Shown piece after piece: positions 37,609-47,040 of a stretch of DNA of 64,000 bases; within the stretch, counting starts at the first letter, position 1, and each line of letters begins with the position of its first letter. The position numbers and the translations under genes are program-made. The notes beneath the pieces were generated by a model, which did no database searches, was not told the DNA's origin, and saw nothing but the letters and a program-made list of their open reading frames with translations. Source of the DNA: Leuconostoc rapi (GTDB lineage Bacteria; Bacillota; Bacilli; Lactobacillales; Lactobacillaceae); contig NZ_JAFBEK010000006.1 in NCBI RefSeq assembly GCF_016908715.1, positions 55,547 to 119,546 of the forward strand, in the 5' to 3' direction.

Positions 37609-38082
37609 ATGAAGAAAAGTTCTGTCACAATAAAAGCTATAGCCTTTATTGCAGTTATTTTAATTCTTGGCACGCTATCATCATTCAGTGTGACATGGAT
37701 ACGTGGTGTGTCAATAGGCGACATATATGGCACGTTTAATTTACCACCACTAGCACCACCAAAATGGCTGTTTGGTCCAGCATGGGGCCTACTCTATATT
37801 TTACTTGGCATTTATTGTGCTAACCTCAGTTTTGTGAAGAACAATCGACAAACACTCTACACCTATATGTATGTGCAACTAGCACTAAATATATTTTGGA
37901 CTGTTGTATTCTTCTCGTTTTCAAATTTTTTGTTAGCTACAATAATGATCGTAGTAATGGATATTTTGGTTATTGCTATTATCTGGATAGATAAACGACG
38001 CATTAAACTACTATTAGTCCCTTACTTATTATGGTTACTATTCGCTACATATTTATCAATTTCCGTACTTATTTTAAACTAA
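37609..38082 (+). CDS. tspO: TspO/MBR family protein
   Basis: 157 residues, five membrane helices. The family pattern is clear: FNLPPLAPPKWLFGPAWGLLYILLGIY (aromatic-rich helix pair), then LNIFWTVVFFSF. TspO proteins bind porphyrins and other hydrophobic ligands and affect stress responses. A GGAG site lies upstream and a terminator 160 bases downstream. Ligand and role in this organism unknown. Confidence 0.9.
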   Translation: MKKSSVTIKAIAFIAVILILGTLSSFSVTWIRGVSIGDIYGTFNLPPLAPPKWLFGPAWGLLYILLGIYCANLSFVKNNRQTLYTYMYVQLALNIFWTVVFFSFSNFLLATIMIVVMDILVIAIIWIDKRRIKLLLVPYLLWLLFATYLSISVLILN

Positions 38083-38239
38083 CTATGTTACAAATTCAGA
38101 AGTCATACGATCAAAATAACTTCATTTAGTGTAACTAACTTCGCCCTTCAAAATGAAAAAAATTAAATAGACTCTTATTGTAATCGCTAATATCCTATAT
38201 CGCGTCCATATTATTTAAAATTATAAAACCATGATGTGT

Positions 38240-38268
38240 ACCCCGAAAGTTAAACCAACTTTCGGGGT
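38240..38268 (+). terminator. Terminator downstream of tspO
   Basis: 12-bp stem ACCCCGAAAGTT (38240-38251) with its complement (38257-38268), 5-base loop, then GTTTTATTG on the plus strand. It is 157 bases past the tspO stop; the gap between holds no gene that I can see. Confidence 0.85.
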
Positions 38269-38336
38269 TTTATTGTGTTAAAAGTTTCCCATTTTGTGTG
38301 AAATGCTATGAAATACAGTGCAACGTTTTTCATAAG

Positions 38337-38378
38337 AAAAGGCGCTACATCAAGGTTTTTGAAACCTGATGCAACGCC
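38337..38378 (-). terminator. Terminator of tmRNA
   Basis: Long stem (38341-38358 with 38362-38378, a few unpaired bases) followed by TTTTC on the minus strand, 14 bases past the tmRNA 3' end. Confidence 0.85.
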
Positions 38379-38391
38379 ATGAAATGCTTAG

Positions 38392-38747
38392 TGGAGCCGA
38401 GGGGATTCGAACCCCTGTCCAAACCGCCCGGTACATGAACCTCTACGCTTATAGTGTTGTCATTTAAATTTCATGATTAGTTACGCCACAACGCCAGGCA
38501 GCTACTAACCACTAATCTGATTAAGTTAACGTATGCTCTCCAGATGTAAAATCATACGCGATCTGACCTTTTATGACCTAACCTCAGATGTCAGAGACCA
38601 AGATTAAGTTACGCATCACTGTGTTTTAAGCAGCGATTGCGAAAGAGTTTTCATTTTTTGCAGTTAAAAAGTCTGCCCGTTTTTACGCCCGGTTGGCGAA
38701 ACGCAGTCCATGCCCTAAACGACCTGTCGAATTCCAAGAACGACCCC
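38392..38747 (-). ncRNA. ssrA: Transfer-messenger RNA
   Basis: About 356 bases. The 5' end GGGGTCG pairs with CGGCTCC at the 3' end to form the acceptor stem; a T-arm reads GGTTCGAATCCCC-like sequence; CCA is not encoded after the discriminator A. The resume ORF is GCA AAA AAT GAA AAC TCT TTC GCA ATC GCT GCT TAA, coding AKNENSFAIAA after the alanine carried by tmRNA itself. It releases stalled ribosomes and tags the peptide for proteolysis. Confidence 0.98.
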
Positions 38748-38817
38748 AAAAATAAAAATACAATGGTTCTATGTATTTTATTCGAAAATTAATCAGCTCA
38801 CAATCTATTATAACACA

Positions 38818-39618
38818 TCAAAACGCTCTAAAGCGGGCACGTCGTTGTTTTACCAACTCCTGAGGTGTTAATGTATTTAATGTTCTAAACTCATCATCAA
38901 GGCGCTTACGAATTAAATTAAACACACGTGGATGATTACGCGATTCTGGAATAATATATTCAATGACATTTTTTCCCAACAAATCCTTTGGCGTTAGCCC
39001 CATAACTGCTGCTGCTTCATCAGAACGTTTGCTATCTTTCCACAAAATTGACGCAAAACCTTCTGGTGACAAAATTGAATAGGTCGCATTCTGGAACATC
39101 CAAACTTGGTCGCTGGCTGCTAAAGCTAATGCACCACCGGAACCGGCCTCGCCGTAGATAATCGCAATCATCGGCACCGTCAGCTTCATAGATTTTAAAA
39201 TAGATTGCGCGATTGCTTCGCCTTGACCTTGTGCTTCAGCAGTTTTTCCTGGAAAAGCACCTGGTGTGTTAATAAACGTCACAATAGGTCGGTGGAACTT
39301 ATTTGCTTGTTGCATCAAACGCTGTGCTTTTCGATAACCCCAAGGTTCAGGTGACCCATTTCGTTTGCTCAGCTTATCGTGAATATCAATACCTTTATCA
39401 ATGACAATAACTGTCACTGGCGTACCATTTAAAGCAGCAATGCCACCGATCACAGATGAATCATCACCGCTCAACCGATCACCATGTAATTCAACGAAAT
39501 CTGTAAAAATACCATCAATAATTTCGCGAGCCAAAAACCTATCTTCTCGAGATTTTTTCACAACCTCGGACGGTGTTAACTCTCGCTTAAATAATTTCAA
39601 TCCAATATTTACTGCCAT
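38818..39618 (-). CDS. accA: Acetyl-CoA carboxylase carboxyltransferase subunit alpha
   Basis: 266 residues, within the shorter Lactobacillales class. Has GDDSSVIGGIAALNGTPVTVI, FINTPGAFPGKTAEAQGQGEAIA and IYGEAGSGGALALA of the crotonase-like carboxyltransferase fold. With AccD it transfers the carboxyl group from biotin to acetyl-CoA to give malonyl-CoA. Last gene of the FASII locus, one base after accD. Confidence 0.96.
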   Translation of the reverse strand: MAVNIGLKLFKRELTPSEVVKKSREDRFLAREIIDGIFTDFVELHGDRLSGDDSSVIGGIAALNGTPVTVIVIDKGIDIHDKLSKRNGSPEPWGYRKAQRLMQQANKFHRPIVTFINTPGAFPGKTAEAQGQGEAIAQSILKSMKLTVPMIAIIYGEAGSGGALALAASDQVWMFQNATYSILSPEGFASILWKDSKRSDEAAAVMGLTPKDLLGKNVIEYIIPESRNHPRVFNLIRKRLDDEFRTLNTLTPQELVKQRRARFRAF

Positions 39619-39619
39619 T

Positions 39620-40459
39620 TTAAACCTCCCTCACGTGATGCAACTTGACCACCCTTGCAATCATTTTGTTAAGTTCAGCTCGTGGTACAATTTGATCCAC
39701 AAAACCATTTTCTAGTAACGTTTCAACACGTTGAAAATCTTTTGGTAGTTTTTCATGAATTGTTGATTCAATAACGCGAGCACCCGCAAAACCAACCAAT
39801 GCATGCGGTTCAGCGAAAGTAACATCCCCTTGCATAGCAAAACTTGCTGTTACGCCACCCGTCGTTGGATCAGTTAGAACAACCAAGTATAATAGTCCTG
39901 CTTCTTGGTGGGCTGCAACAGCTGCTGACACTTTAGCCATTTGCATCAAAGAATTAATACCTTCTTGCATTCGAGCACCACCAGAAGCTGTGAATAAGAC
40001 AACAGGTAACGAACGATTTGTTGCATACTCAAATAACCGCGTAATTTTTTCACCAGTCATTGTGCCCAAAGAACCCATCATGAAATATGAATCCATCACG
40101 CCAAGCGCTACTTTTTCATCTTCAATTGTTGCAAGACCTGTTAGTACAGATTCACCCAGACCAGTTTGTGATTTAGCCCGTTCTAATTTTTCAGCATATC
40201 CTGGAAAGTCTGGCGCTGTCATCTCAATTTCTGAATCCATCTCTTCAAACGACTGCGTCAGTAATTCAATTCGCTCACGGGCTTGCAAACGGAAACCATA
40301 ACCACAGTGCGCACACACACGATAACGTCCTAATTGTTTATTATAAAGCTGTACACCACAATATGGGCAAGCTAAGAACAAACCATCCGGGATACGGTCA
40401 TTAACCGAGGCGTCACGTTTAATTCGCGAGGTTGATTTTTGATTATCATATAAATCCAT
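39620..40459 (-). CDS. accD: Acetyl-CoA carboxylase carboxyltransferase subunit beta
   Basis: 279 residues. An N-terminal zinc ribbon (CPYCG near 30 and CAHCGYGF near 52) precedes the carboxyltransferase core with GGARMQEG and [17 protein letters not shown]. Partner of AccA. The ATG has no SD; the nearest strong one (GAGGAGG) lies 100 bases upstream, beyond a 12-bp inverted repeat. The 186-base gap to accC is unusual in an otherwise tight operon. Confidence 0.95.
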   Translation of the reverse strand: MDLYDNQKSTSRIKRDASVNDRIPDGLFLACPYCGVQLYNKQLGRYRVCAHCGYGFRLQARERIELLTQSFEEMDSEIEMTAPDFPGYAEKLERAKSQTGLGESVLTGLATIEDEKVALGVMDSYFMMGSLGTMTGEKITRLFEYATNRSLPVVLFTASGGARMQEGINSLMQMAKVSAAVAAHQEAGLLYLVVLTDPTTGGVTASFAMQGDVTFAEPHALVGFAGARVIESTIHEKLPKDFQRVETLLENGFVDQIVPRAELNKMIARVVKLHHVREV

Positions 40460-40645
40460 AATTAGTATTCTATTAACTGTTTAAGGTCATTAACTGCGTC
40501 GATGTCAAATCAAAAACACAGCCTATACTGAAGAACAATTATTAAACAGTTAACATATGCCTCCTCATTATTCATAGTAAATTAAAGATACTCATGGCAT
40601 CCTTAACACAACAATACCGCATATGTCACCATACGCGGTATATAT
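40460..40645 (-). promoter_or_regulatory. Structured accC-accD spacer
   Basis: 186 bases. A hairpin of 12 bp with one G-U (40614-40625 with 40630-40641) stands right after the accC stop with no T-run. Then comes GAGGAGG (40560-40566) and a perfect 12-bp inverted repeat TTAACTGTTTAA (40473-40484 with 40542-40553) enclosing 57 bases. The accD start has no SD of its own. Tiny frames such as MSIFNLL (minus strand) lie inside. It may be an attenuator or a translation control element. Confidence 0.5.
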
Positions 40646-42022
40646 TTATTCACCGCTTGGTAAGCTTTGCACCCAACGTGGTAAAAATTCAGTTTCTAAG
40701 TAACGTGTATCAAAATCGCCACGCTGAACCTGAGGATCAGCTAATAGCGCTTTTTGAAAGCTACGACTCGTCTCAACACCACGGATAACTGTTTCATCAA
40801 CAATACGATAAATTTTAGCCATTGCCTGCACACGATCAGCGCCATGTACAATTAGTTTACCAATCATTGAATCGTAAAATGGTTGTATCTTATCACCATT
40901 AAACATTGCTGAATCGATACGAATACCAGGGCCACCAGTTGGTAAGAACACAAATTCTACCGTACCGGCACTTGGCGCAAAGTTTTTCTCAGGTTTTTCT
41001 GCCGTCAAACGAATCTCAATTGAGTGTCCTTGAACTGCAACATCCTTTTGTGAAACAGGTAAATCCTCACCCGCAGCTACAGAAATTTGTAGTTTAATTA
41101 AATCCAATCCGGTTACCATTTCAGAAACTGGATGTTCAACTTGAATACGCGTATTCATCTCCATGAAGTAAAAATCGCCATTACGATCTTGCAAAAACTC
41201 AATCGTTCCAGTATTTACATAACGTAATGCTTGCGCTGCGCGAGTGACAATATCACCCAAATGTGCACGCATTTCAGGTGTTACACCTGTAGCTGGCGAT
41301 TCTTCCATAACCTTCTGATTATTTCTCTGTAACGAACAATTACGTTCTGGCAAATAAACAACATGGCCATTGTCATCACGAAATACTTGCATTTCAATAT
41401 GACGCACACGTTCCATGACTTTTTCAATATACATGTGATCATCACCAAAAGAAGACCGTGCTTCATTTTGTGCGTCGTCAAATTTATCAGACAGTTCATC
41501 TTCACCGTACACAAATCGCATACCCTTACCACCGCCGCCAGCGGCAGCTTTTAGGAGTAGTGGATAACCGATGCGGTCTGCAACTTCCTTAGCTTCATCA
41601 AAGTCGCGAATAAAGCCATCAGAACCCGGAATAACTGGAACGCCAGCACGCCGCATTTCTTCACGCGCATTTGCCTTATTACCCATGAGTTCAATTGTTT
41701 CTGGGCGTGGGCCAATCCACTTAATGCCTACTTCACCAACCATTTCAGCAAATAAAGCATTTTCTGCTAAAAAGCCGTAACCAGGATGAATGGCCTCAGC
41801 ACCAGAAAGCAACGCTGCACTCAATATGTTTTTCATATTTAAATAAGAATCTTTTGGCTTAGGACCGCCTACTGAAATTGCCTCATCAGCAATTTGCACA
41901 TGCAAGCTATCCTTATCAGCTGTTGAATAAATAGCAACTGATGCGATACCCATTTCTTTTAACGTCCGAATAATGCGTACCGCGATTTCACCACGATTTG
42001 CAACCAATACTTTTTTAAACAC
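40646..42022 (-). CDS. accC: Acetyl-CoA carboxylase biotin carboxylase
   Basis: 458 residues. MFKKVLVANRGEIAVRIIRTL at the start, ATP-grasp with KAAAGGGGKGMR near 160 and EMNTRIQVEHPVSEMVTG near 290. It carboxylates biotin on AccB with ATP and bicarbonate. Two bases downstream of fabZ. Confidence 0.97.
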   Translation of the reverse strand: MFKKVLVANRGEIAVRIIRTLKEMGIASVAIYSTADKDSLHVQIADEAISVGGPKPKDSYLNMKNILSAALLSGAEAIHPGYGFLAENALFAEMVGEVGIKWIGPRPETIELMGNKANAREEMRRAGVPVIPGSDGFIRDFDEAKEVADRIGYPLLLKAAAGGGGKGMRFVYGEDELSDKFDDAQNEARSSFGDDHMYIEKVMERVRHIEMQVFRDDNGHVVYLPERNCSLQRNNQKVMEESPATGVTPEMRAHLGDIVTRAAQALRYVNTGTIEFLQDRNGDFYFMEMNTRIQVEHPVSEMVTGLDLIKLQISVAAGEDLPVSQKDVAVQGHSIEIRLTAEKPEKNFAPSAGTVEFVFLPTGGPGIRIDSAMFNGDKIQPFYDSMIGKLIVHGADRVQAMAKIYRIVDETVIRGVETSRSFQKALLADPQVQRGDFDTRYLETEFLPRWVQSLPSGE

Positions 42023-42024
42023 AG

Positions 42025-42462
42025 TTAATCTCCAATGATGAATGTTAGTTCCGCAGTTGTTGCCTTTTTGTCACCAATCCAAACAATCCCTTTACCTGTA
42101 CCAATTGGTCCACGAAGGCGTTCAATTGTCACTTCTAGTTTTAGACGATCACCTGGACGTACCATTTGGCGATAACGTGCCTTTTTAATCCCACCAAAGT
42201 AGGCAGTTTTCCCTTTGTACTCAGGTAATGACAATAAGGCAACAGCACCAGCTTGCGCTAATGCTTCAACAGTTAACGCACCAGGAAATGTTGGATTTCC
42301 TGGAAAATGCCCTTGGAAGATTTCTTCGTTAATTGAGATATTCTTAAAAGCGACAACCTTTTCACCGGGAACTAGTTCCTCAACTGTATCTAGCATCAGC
42401 ATTGGATAACGATGCGGTATGATCTCCATAATTTGTTGGGTATTTAATACGGTCATTTTCAT
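42025..42462 (-). CDS. fabZ: 3-hydroxyacyl-ACP dehydratase FabZ
   Basis: 145 residues with IPHRYPMLMLD, the catalytic HFPGNPTFPGALTVEALAQ (His and Glu) and KARYRQMVRPGDRL. It removes water from 3-hydroxyacyl-ACP. The ATG is immediately preceded by the TAA stop of a nine-codon leader ORF that has the only nearby SD, so translation is probably coupled to it. Sits in the usual accB-fabZ-accC order. Confidence 0.95.
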   Translation of the reverse strand: MKMTVLNTQQIMEIIPHRYPMLMLDTVEELVPGEKVVAFKNISINEEIFQGHFPGNPTFPGALTVEALAQAGAVALLSLPEYKGKTAYFGGIKKARYRQMVRPGDRLKLEVTIERLRGPIGTGKGIVWIGDKKATTAELTFIIGD

Positions 42463-42492
42463 TTAGGCAAAAAACAATATATGACGCCACAT
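42463..42492 (-). CDS. Nine-codon leader ORF before fabZ
   Basis: ATG TGG CGT CAT ATA TTG TTT TTT GCC TAA, coding MWRHILFFA. A GAGGAGGAG site lies 11 bases upstream, one of the strongest SD sites in the operon, while fabZ itself, starting right after the TAA, has none. The leader peptide includes a rare-type mix (Trp, Arg, His) but no codon run typical of amino-acid attenuators. That it is translated is inferred from the SD spacing. Confidence 0.5.
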   Translation of the reverse strand: MWRHILFFA

Positions 42493-42543
42493 TATTTTTT
42501 GCGCTCCTCCTCTTCAAATATGTACGCGGAAAGTCCGCATGTT

Positions 42544-43002
42544 TTAATCTTTTTCAATAATATACAAAGGTTTATTGTAATCAACAACTTCTTCATTCTC
42601 AACAAGAATTTTTGAAACTGTTCCTGCAACATCACTATGAATCTCTGTCATCAATTTCATGGCTTCAATAACGGCAACCGTTTCACCAACAGTAACCTTG
42701 TCTCCCACCGCTTTAAACATTGGTGCCTCAGGTTTTGGTTGGAGATAAACTGTGCCAACCATTGGCGCAACGATTTCTACGCCATCATTGGCTGGTTGCG
42801 CCAGAGGATGATCTGCAGATGGTGCGTCAGCCGTTACTGGTGCTGGTGCAGTTGGCGTTGAAATTGATGTGTTAACCATTGCTGGGTTTTCATTTTTTGA
42901 CAAATGTAAACTAAAATCACCATCAATTATTTTAAATTCGCGTAATGAACTATTCTCTACATCGTTCATTAACTCATGGATTTCATTAATATTTAAACTC
43001 AT
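42544..43002 (-). CDS. accB: Biotin carboxyl carrier protein of acetyl-CoA carboxylase
   Basis: 152 residues. A flexible Ala/Pro-rich linker (about 45-75) joins an N-terminal helix region to the biotinyl domain with EAMKLMTEI near 117, whose Lys is biotinylated. Carries CO2 between AccC and AccDA. A GCGGA/TCCGC hairpin lies just after the stop. Confidence 0.95.
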   Translation of the reverse strand: MSLNINEIHELMNDVENSSLREFKIIDGDFSLHLSKNENPAMVNTSISTPTAPAPVTADAPSADHPLAQPANDGVEIVAPMVGTVYLQPKPEAPMFKAVGDKVTVGETVAVIEAMKLMTEIHSDVAGTVSKILVENEEVVDYNKPLYIIEKD

Positions 43003-43005
43003 GGA

Positions 43006-44268
43006 TTAAGCCTCATTGTGCCAATTTTTGAAAATAACAGCAGCGTTATGACCACCGAAACCATAATTCGCACTCAAAACATATTCTGGTGCTTGATGCT
43101 TCGTTTCTTTGGTAACCAAATTGATAACACGTGTGTCATCATCTTGTTCATCAACACCTACATTGACAGGTAATTCGCCACGTGTTAATGCGCCAACTGA
43201 AATCAAAGCTTCAATAGCACCCGCGGCACCCAATAGGTGTCCTGTCATACCTTTTGTTGATGAAACTGGTAATGAATTTGCACCAAAGACAGTTGCTATG
43301 GCGTGTGCTTCACCTGAATCATTAGCCCCAGTTGCTGTACCATGGGCATTGATATATGAAATTTGTTCTGGCTTTAAGTCAGCATCTGTCAGGGCATCTA
43401 CCAATGCACGTGCAGCACCTTCGCCGTCAGGCGTTGGTGATGTCATGTGGTAAGCATCAGATGATGAACCATAACCCACTACTTCAGCTAAAATATTTGC
43501 ACCACGCGCTTGTGCATGTTCCAAACTTTCGATAACCAGTATACCAGACCCCTCACCAAGAACGAAACCATGACGGTTTTTATCAAATGGCTTTGAGGCC
43601 TCAGCAGGATTTTCTTCTGTTGATAACGCAGTTAATGCAGCGAAACCTGCAATACCAATCTCATTGACAGTCGCTTCTGCACCACCAGTTAGCATAACAT
43701 CTGCTTTACCTGATTGAATACGCCAGAAAGCTTCGCCAATGGCATTCGTTGCTGAAGCACATGCTGTAACAATTGTATAGTTAACACCCTTGGCACCAAA
43801 ACGAATTGATACGTTACCAGACACCATGTTAGGAATTGATTCTGGTACAAACAACGGACTAACACGTTGTGGCCCCTTGTCATGCATTTTAATAACTTGT
43901 TCTTGGATTGTTGTCAAACCACCAATACCATTTCCCAAGATGACCCCAAAACGATTAGGATCTTCAACAGTCGTTGGATTTTCTGAACCTTCTGGTGATT
44001 TTAATCCAGCGTTTTCCAATGCTTGGTCCGCAGCATCAATCGCATATTGAGAAAACAAATCTAACTTACGCGCGTCTCTTTTGCCAACACGCTTAGCTGC
44101 ATCAAAACCATCTACTTGACCAGCAACTGTAATGCCTGTTTCTGAAGCATCAAATTTTGTAATAGGCTTGATACCGATTTCTTCGTTAAAGATACCATTC
44201 AAAAATGTTTCTGTATCATTTCCAAGTGGTGTAACTGCACCAAGTCCAGTGATTACTACTCGTGACAT
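43006..44268 (-). CDS. fabF: 3-oxoacyl-ACP synthase II
   Basis: 420 residues. Catalytic Cys in VTACASATNAIGEAF near 167, His in NAHGTATGANDSGE near 306 and His in GMTGHLLGAAGAIEA near 342. Elongates acyl-ACP with malonyl-ACP. Between fabG and accB with short gaps, as in other Lactobacillales. Confidence 0.97.
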   Translation of the reverse strand: MSRVVITGLGAVTPLGNDTETFLNGIFNEEIGIKPITKFDASETGITVAGQVDGFDAAKRVGKRDARKLDLFSQYAIDAADQALENAGLKSPEGSENPTTVEDPNRFGVILGNGIGGLTTIQEQVIKMHDKGPQRVSPLFVPESIPNMVSGNVSIRFGAKGVNYTIVTACASATNAIGEAFWRIQSGKADVMLTGGAEATVNEIGIAGFAALTALSTEENPAEASKPFDKNRHGFVLGEGSGILVIESLEHAQARGANILAEVVGYGSSSDAYHMTSPTPDGEGAARALVDALTDADLKPEQISYINAHGTATGANDSGEAHAIATVFGANSLPVSSTKGMTGHLLGAAGAIEALISVGALTRGELPVNVGVDEQDDDTRVINLVTKETKHQAPEYVLSANYGFGGHNAAVIFKNWHNEA

Positions 44269-44283
44269 ATGTTTCTCCTTTAA

Positions 44284-45015
44284 TTAAATATATAGGCCGC
44301 CATCAACAGTCAGTGTTTGACCTGTGATATAAGCACTATCAGCTAAGAATAATACGGCTTCAGCAACTTCACTGGCCTCACCGAAACGTGACAACGGGAT
44401 ATTCTTCAAAATATCAGCTTGTGTAGCTTCTGGCAATACTGCTGTCATGTCAGACACAATCATGCCTGGCGCAATCGCATTCACGCGAATACCACGACGT
44501 GCACCTTCTTTTGCCAAAGACTTTGTAAAACCAATAATACCGGCCTTTGAAGCTGCATAATTGACCTGACCCATATTTCCCATCAAACCAACGACTGAGC
44601 TTAAATTAACAATCGCACCATGTTTTTGGCGAATCATTTTTTTGAAGATAGGTTGTGTCACATTGAAAGTGCCGTTCAAATTAACATTCACAACACTAGC
44701 AAAATCAGCAGGGGACATTGCCATGGCTAACTGATCCTTTGTGATACCAGCATTATTGACCAATACATCAATTCCAGTGAATCCTTCTTGCTTATACAAT
44801 GCTTTAATATTTTCTTCTGCAACGTCTGCATCAGTAATATCAAATTGCAATGTTTGTGGCGTTTGTTGGAACTCAGCCAATACTTCCGGTTTGATTTCTG
44901 ACCGTGCGTGCAAAATTAAATTTGCACCAGCAGCGTCAAAAGCTTTTGCAATTGCGAGTCCAATGCCTCGCGATGAACCAGTCACTAAGACTGTTTTATT
45001 TGTAAAATCCGTCAT
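44284..45015 (-). CDS. fabG: 3-oxoacyl-ACP reductase
   Basis: 243 residues, classical SDR: TGSSRGIGLAIA (NADPH loop), NNAG near 90, catalytic Ser in NLSSVVG near 138 and YAASKAG near 151. Reduces 3-ketoacyl-ACP. One base downstream of fabD. Confidence 0.97.
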   Translation of the reverse strand: MTDFTNKTVLVTGSSRGIGLAIAKAFDAAGANLILHARSEIKPEVLAEFQQTPQTLQFDITDADVAEENIKALYKQEGFTGIDVLVNNAGITKDQLAMAMSPADFASVVNVNLNGTFNVTQPIFKKMIRQKHGAIVNLSSVVGLMGNMGQVNYAASKAGIIGFTKSLAKEGARRGIRVNAIAPGMIVSDMTAVLPEATQADILKNIPLSRFGEASEVAEAVLFLADSAYITGQTLTVDGGLYI

Positions 45016-45016
45016 G

Positions 45017-45961
45017 TTAAACTTCCTTTCCTTCCGTTAGCAAGATATCACGTACGGCGTTAAAGCTATCTAAATCAGTAATCGCATAGCGCTTAACTTC
45101 TTTTGGCGCAATTTTTTTAGCAAATTTGACCAGTGTTTCTGATGGCCCAATCTCTAAGAAAGTATCAACACCAGCATCTAACATCTTTTGCATGGCTTGT
45201 GCAAAATAAGTTGGTGAAATAATTTGTTTTGTCAATGTATCAAACAATGTCTCTGGTGTGAACAACTCACCTGTAGTATTTGAATATACTGGGTATGTCA
45301 TGTTATTGAATGTTTCACCAGCTAAACGCGTTGTTAACTGTAATGCTGCATCTTTTAGCAACGGCGTGTGAAATGCCCCTGATACTGGTAATTCTACCAT
45401 GCGCTTTATACCAGCTACAGTCAATGCATCAACTGCAATGTCCACATCAGCTGCTACGCCACCAATAACCAACTGTGCAAAAGTATTATAATTAGCTGGA
45501 TAGACACGTTTACCTTCTAATTGTAAATCAGACAAGACGTCTTCAACAAGTTTTTGATTATCACCCATAACAGCGACCATCTTACCTGGATTAGCATCCC
45601 CAACTGATTGCATGTAGATACCACGATCCTTAATAATCGCTACAGCTTGATCAAATGTTAAGGCACCGCTAGCTGACAAAGCCGAATATTCGCCTAAGCT
45701 CAACCCTAACCCAGCTACTGGTGCTGGTAAGGCAGTACCTAACGCATTAATTATTGCTTGACTCATTGTTAAAATAGCAGGTTGTGCGTAAGCTGTTTGT
45801 TTGATCTTATTCTCATCGTTAGCAACCGCTTGTAAATCATACCCTAAAATGTTGGAAGCCTGATCAACTGTTGCTTTATATTCTGGTAAGGCCTGATACA
45901 GATCGAAACCCATGCCAGCTTGTTGTGCACCTTGACCACTAAATAAGATACCTAGTTTCAT
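45017..45961 (-). CDS. fabD: Malonyl-CoA:ACP transacylase
   Basis: 314 residues. LFSGQGAQQAGMG at the start, catalytic Ser in GLSLGEYSAL near 90 and active-site His in SGAFHTPLLKDA near 199. Loads malonyl units onto ACP. A small hairpin separates it from fabK upstream. Confidence 0.97.
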   Translation of the reverse strand: MKLGILFSGQGAQQAGMGFDLYQALPEYKATVDQASNILGYDLQAVANDENKIKQTAYAQPAILTMSQAIINALGTALPAPVAGLGLSLGEYSALSASGALTFDQAVAIIKDRGIYMQSVGDANPGKMVAVMGDNQKLVEDVLSDLQLEGKRVYPANYNTFAQLVIGGVAADVDIAVDALTVAGIKRMVELPVSGAFHTPLLKDAALQLTTRLAGETFNNMTYPVYSNTTGELFTPETLFDTLTKQIISPTYFAQAMQKMLDAGVDTFLEIGPSETLVKFAKKIAPKEVKRYAITDLDSFNAVRDILLTEGKEV

Positions 45962-45997
45962 ATTAATTAAACCCCATATACTATCTACTTACAATCA

Positions 45998-46015
45998 AAC
46001 CGACGATTGTCGGTT
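45998..46015 (-). promoter_or_regulatory. Hairpin in the fabK-fabD gap
   Basis: AACCGAC paired with GTCGGTT around a 4-base loop, two bases after the fabK stop and followed by TTTGATT. Too weak a T-run for a sure terminator; a partial stop or an mRNA processing point is possible. Confidence 0.5.
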
Positions 46016-46016
46016 A

Positions 46017-46985
46017 TTATGACAGTGTTTTATTTTCAATTCCCATCAAGTCAGTTGCTTGTGTCCATATATCCGACAAAATATCAGCTGCTGGTTTTTC
46101 ATCTTTAATCATACCAGATACTTGACCGGCCATGAAAGCGCCACCTTCTTTGTCGCCTTCTTGGACAGCACGACGCAATGTTCCTGATTCAAGTGCTTCA
46201 ATAGCTGCTGCATCGGGCTTTTCTTTTTGTAACTCATTCACTTCATTTTTAACAAAATTTCTAGCCATTTTGTTCTTTAATACACGTGCACGGTTACCCA
46301 TGATGTTACCAGTTACAATCGTATCAATATCCTTAGCTTTAATAATTTTAGCTTTGAAATTGTCATGCACTTCAGATTCAGTTGCCGTTAAGAACCGCGT
46401 ACCCATTTGAGCACCTGCTGCGCCTAACATAAATGCTGCAGCAACACCACGACCATCACCAATACCACCTGCAGCAATCACTGGAATATTAACAGCATCA
46501 ACAACTTGTGGCACTAAAGTCATGGTCGTTAACATACCAATATGACCACCAGATTCCATACCTTCAGCAATAACGGCATCAACACCCTTTTTTTCCATCA
46601 TTTGAGCTAATGAAACAGAAGGCACAACCGGCATAACAATAATACCAGCAGCATGTAATTCGTCTAAAAACGGTGACGGATCGCCAGCGCCGGTAGCTAC
46701 AACTGCAACACCTTCTTCAATAATAACATCAAAGACTTCGCGAATATGACGACTAAGTAGCATCACATTAACACCAAATGGTTTGTCTGTGAGTGACTTA
46801 ACACGCTGAATTTCTTTACGCACATCTTCACCATGCCAGTAGCCGGTACCAATAAATCCCAGACCGCCACCTTCAGAAACCGCAGCAGCCAAGGCGCCTG
46901 TCCCAGCCCAAGTCATACCACCCTCAACAATGGGATACTTCATGCCTAATTTTTTAAAAATTGGGTTATCTACGTTAGTTGCCAT
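46017..46985 (-). CDS. fabK: Enoyl-ACP reductase II (FMN-dependent)
   Basis: 322 residues of the nitronate monooxygenase-like TIM barrel: YPIVEGGMTWAGTG, TGAGDPSPF, AEGMESGGHIG and AAGGIGDGRG (FMN phosphate site). FabK performs the last reduction of each elongation round and is insensitive to triclosan, unlike FabI. No fabI lies in this window. Confidence 0.95.
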   Translation of the reverse strand: MATNVDNPIFKKLGMKYPIVEGGMTWAGTGALAAAVSEGGGLGFIGTGYWHGEDVRKEIQRVKSLTDKPFGVNVMLLSRHIREVFDVIIEEGVAVVATGAGDPSPFLDELHAAGIIVMPVVPSVSLAQMMEKKGVDAVIAEGMESGGHIGMLTTMTLVPQVVDAVNIPVIAAGGIGDGRGVAAAFMLGAAGAQMGTRFLTATESEVHDNFKAKIIKAKDIDTIVTGNIMGNRARVLKNKMARNFVKNEVNELQKEKPDAAAIEALESGTLRRAVQEGDKEGGAFMAGQVSGMIKDEKPAADILSDIWTQATDLMGIENKTLS

Positions 46986-47040
46986 CTTTTTTCCTTTAAA
47001 TAAACTATGTACGTGACCAATGACTGATCACATGTAACAT

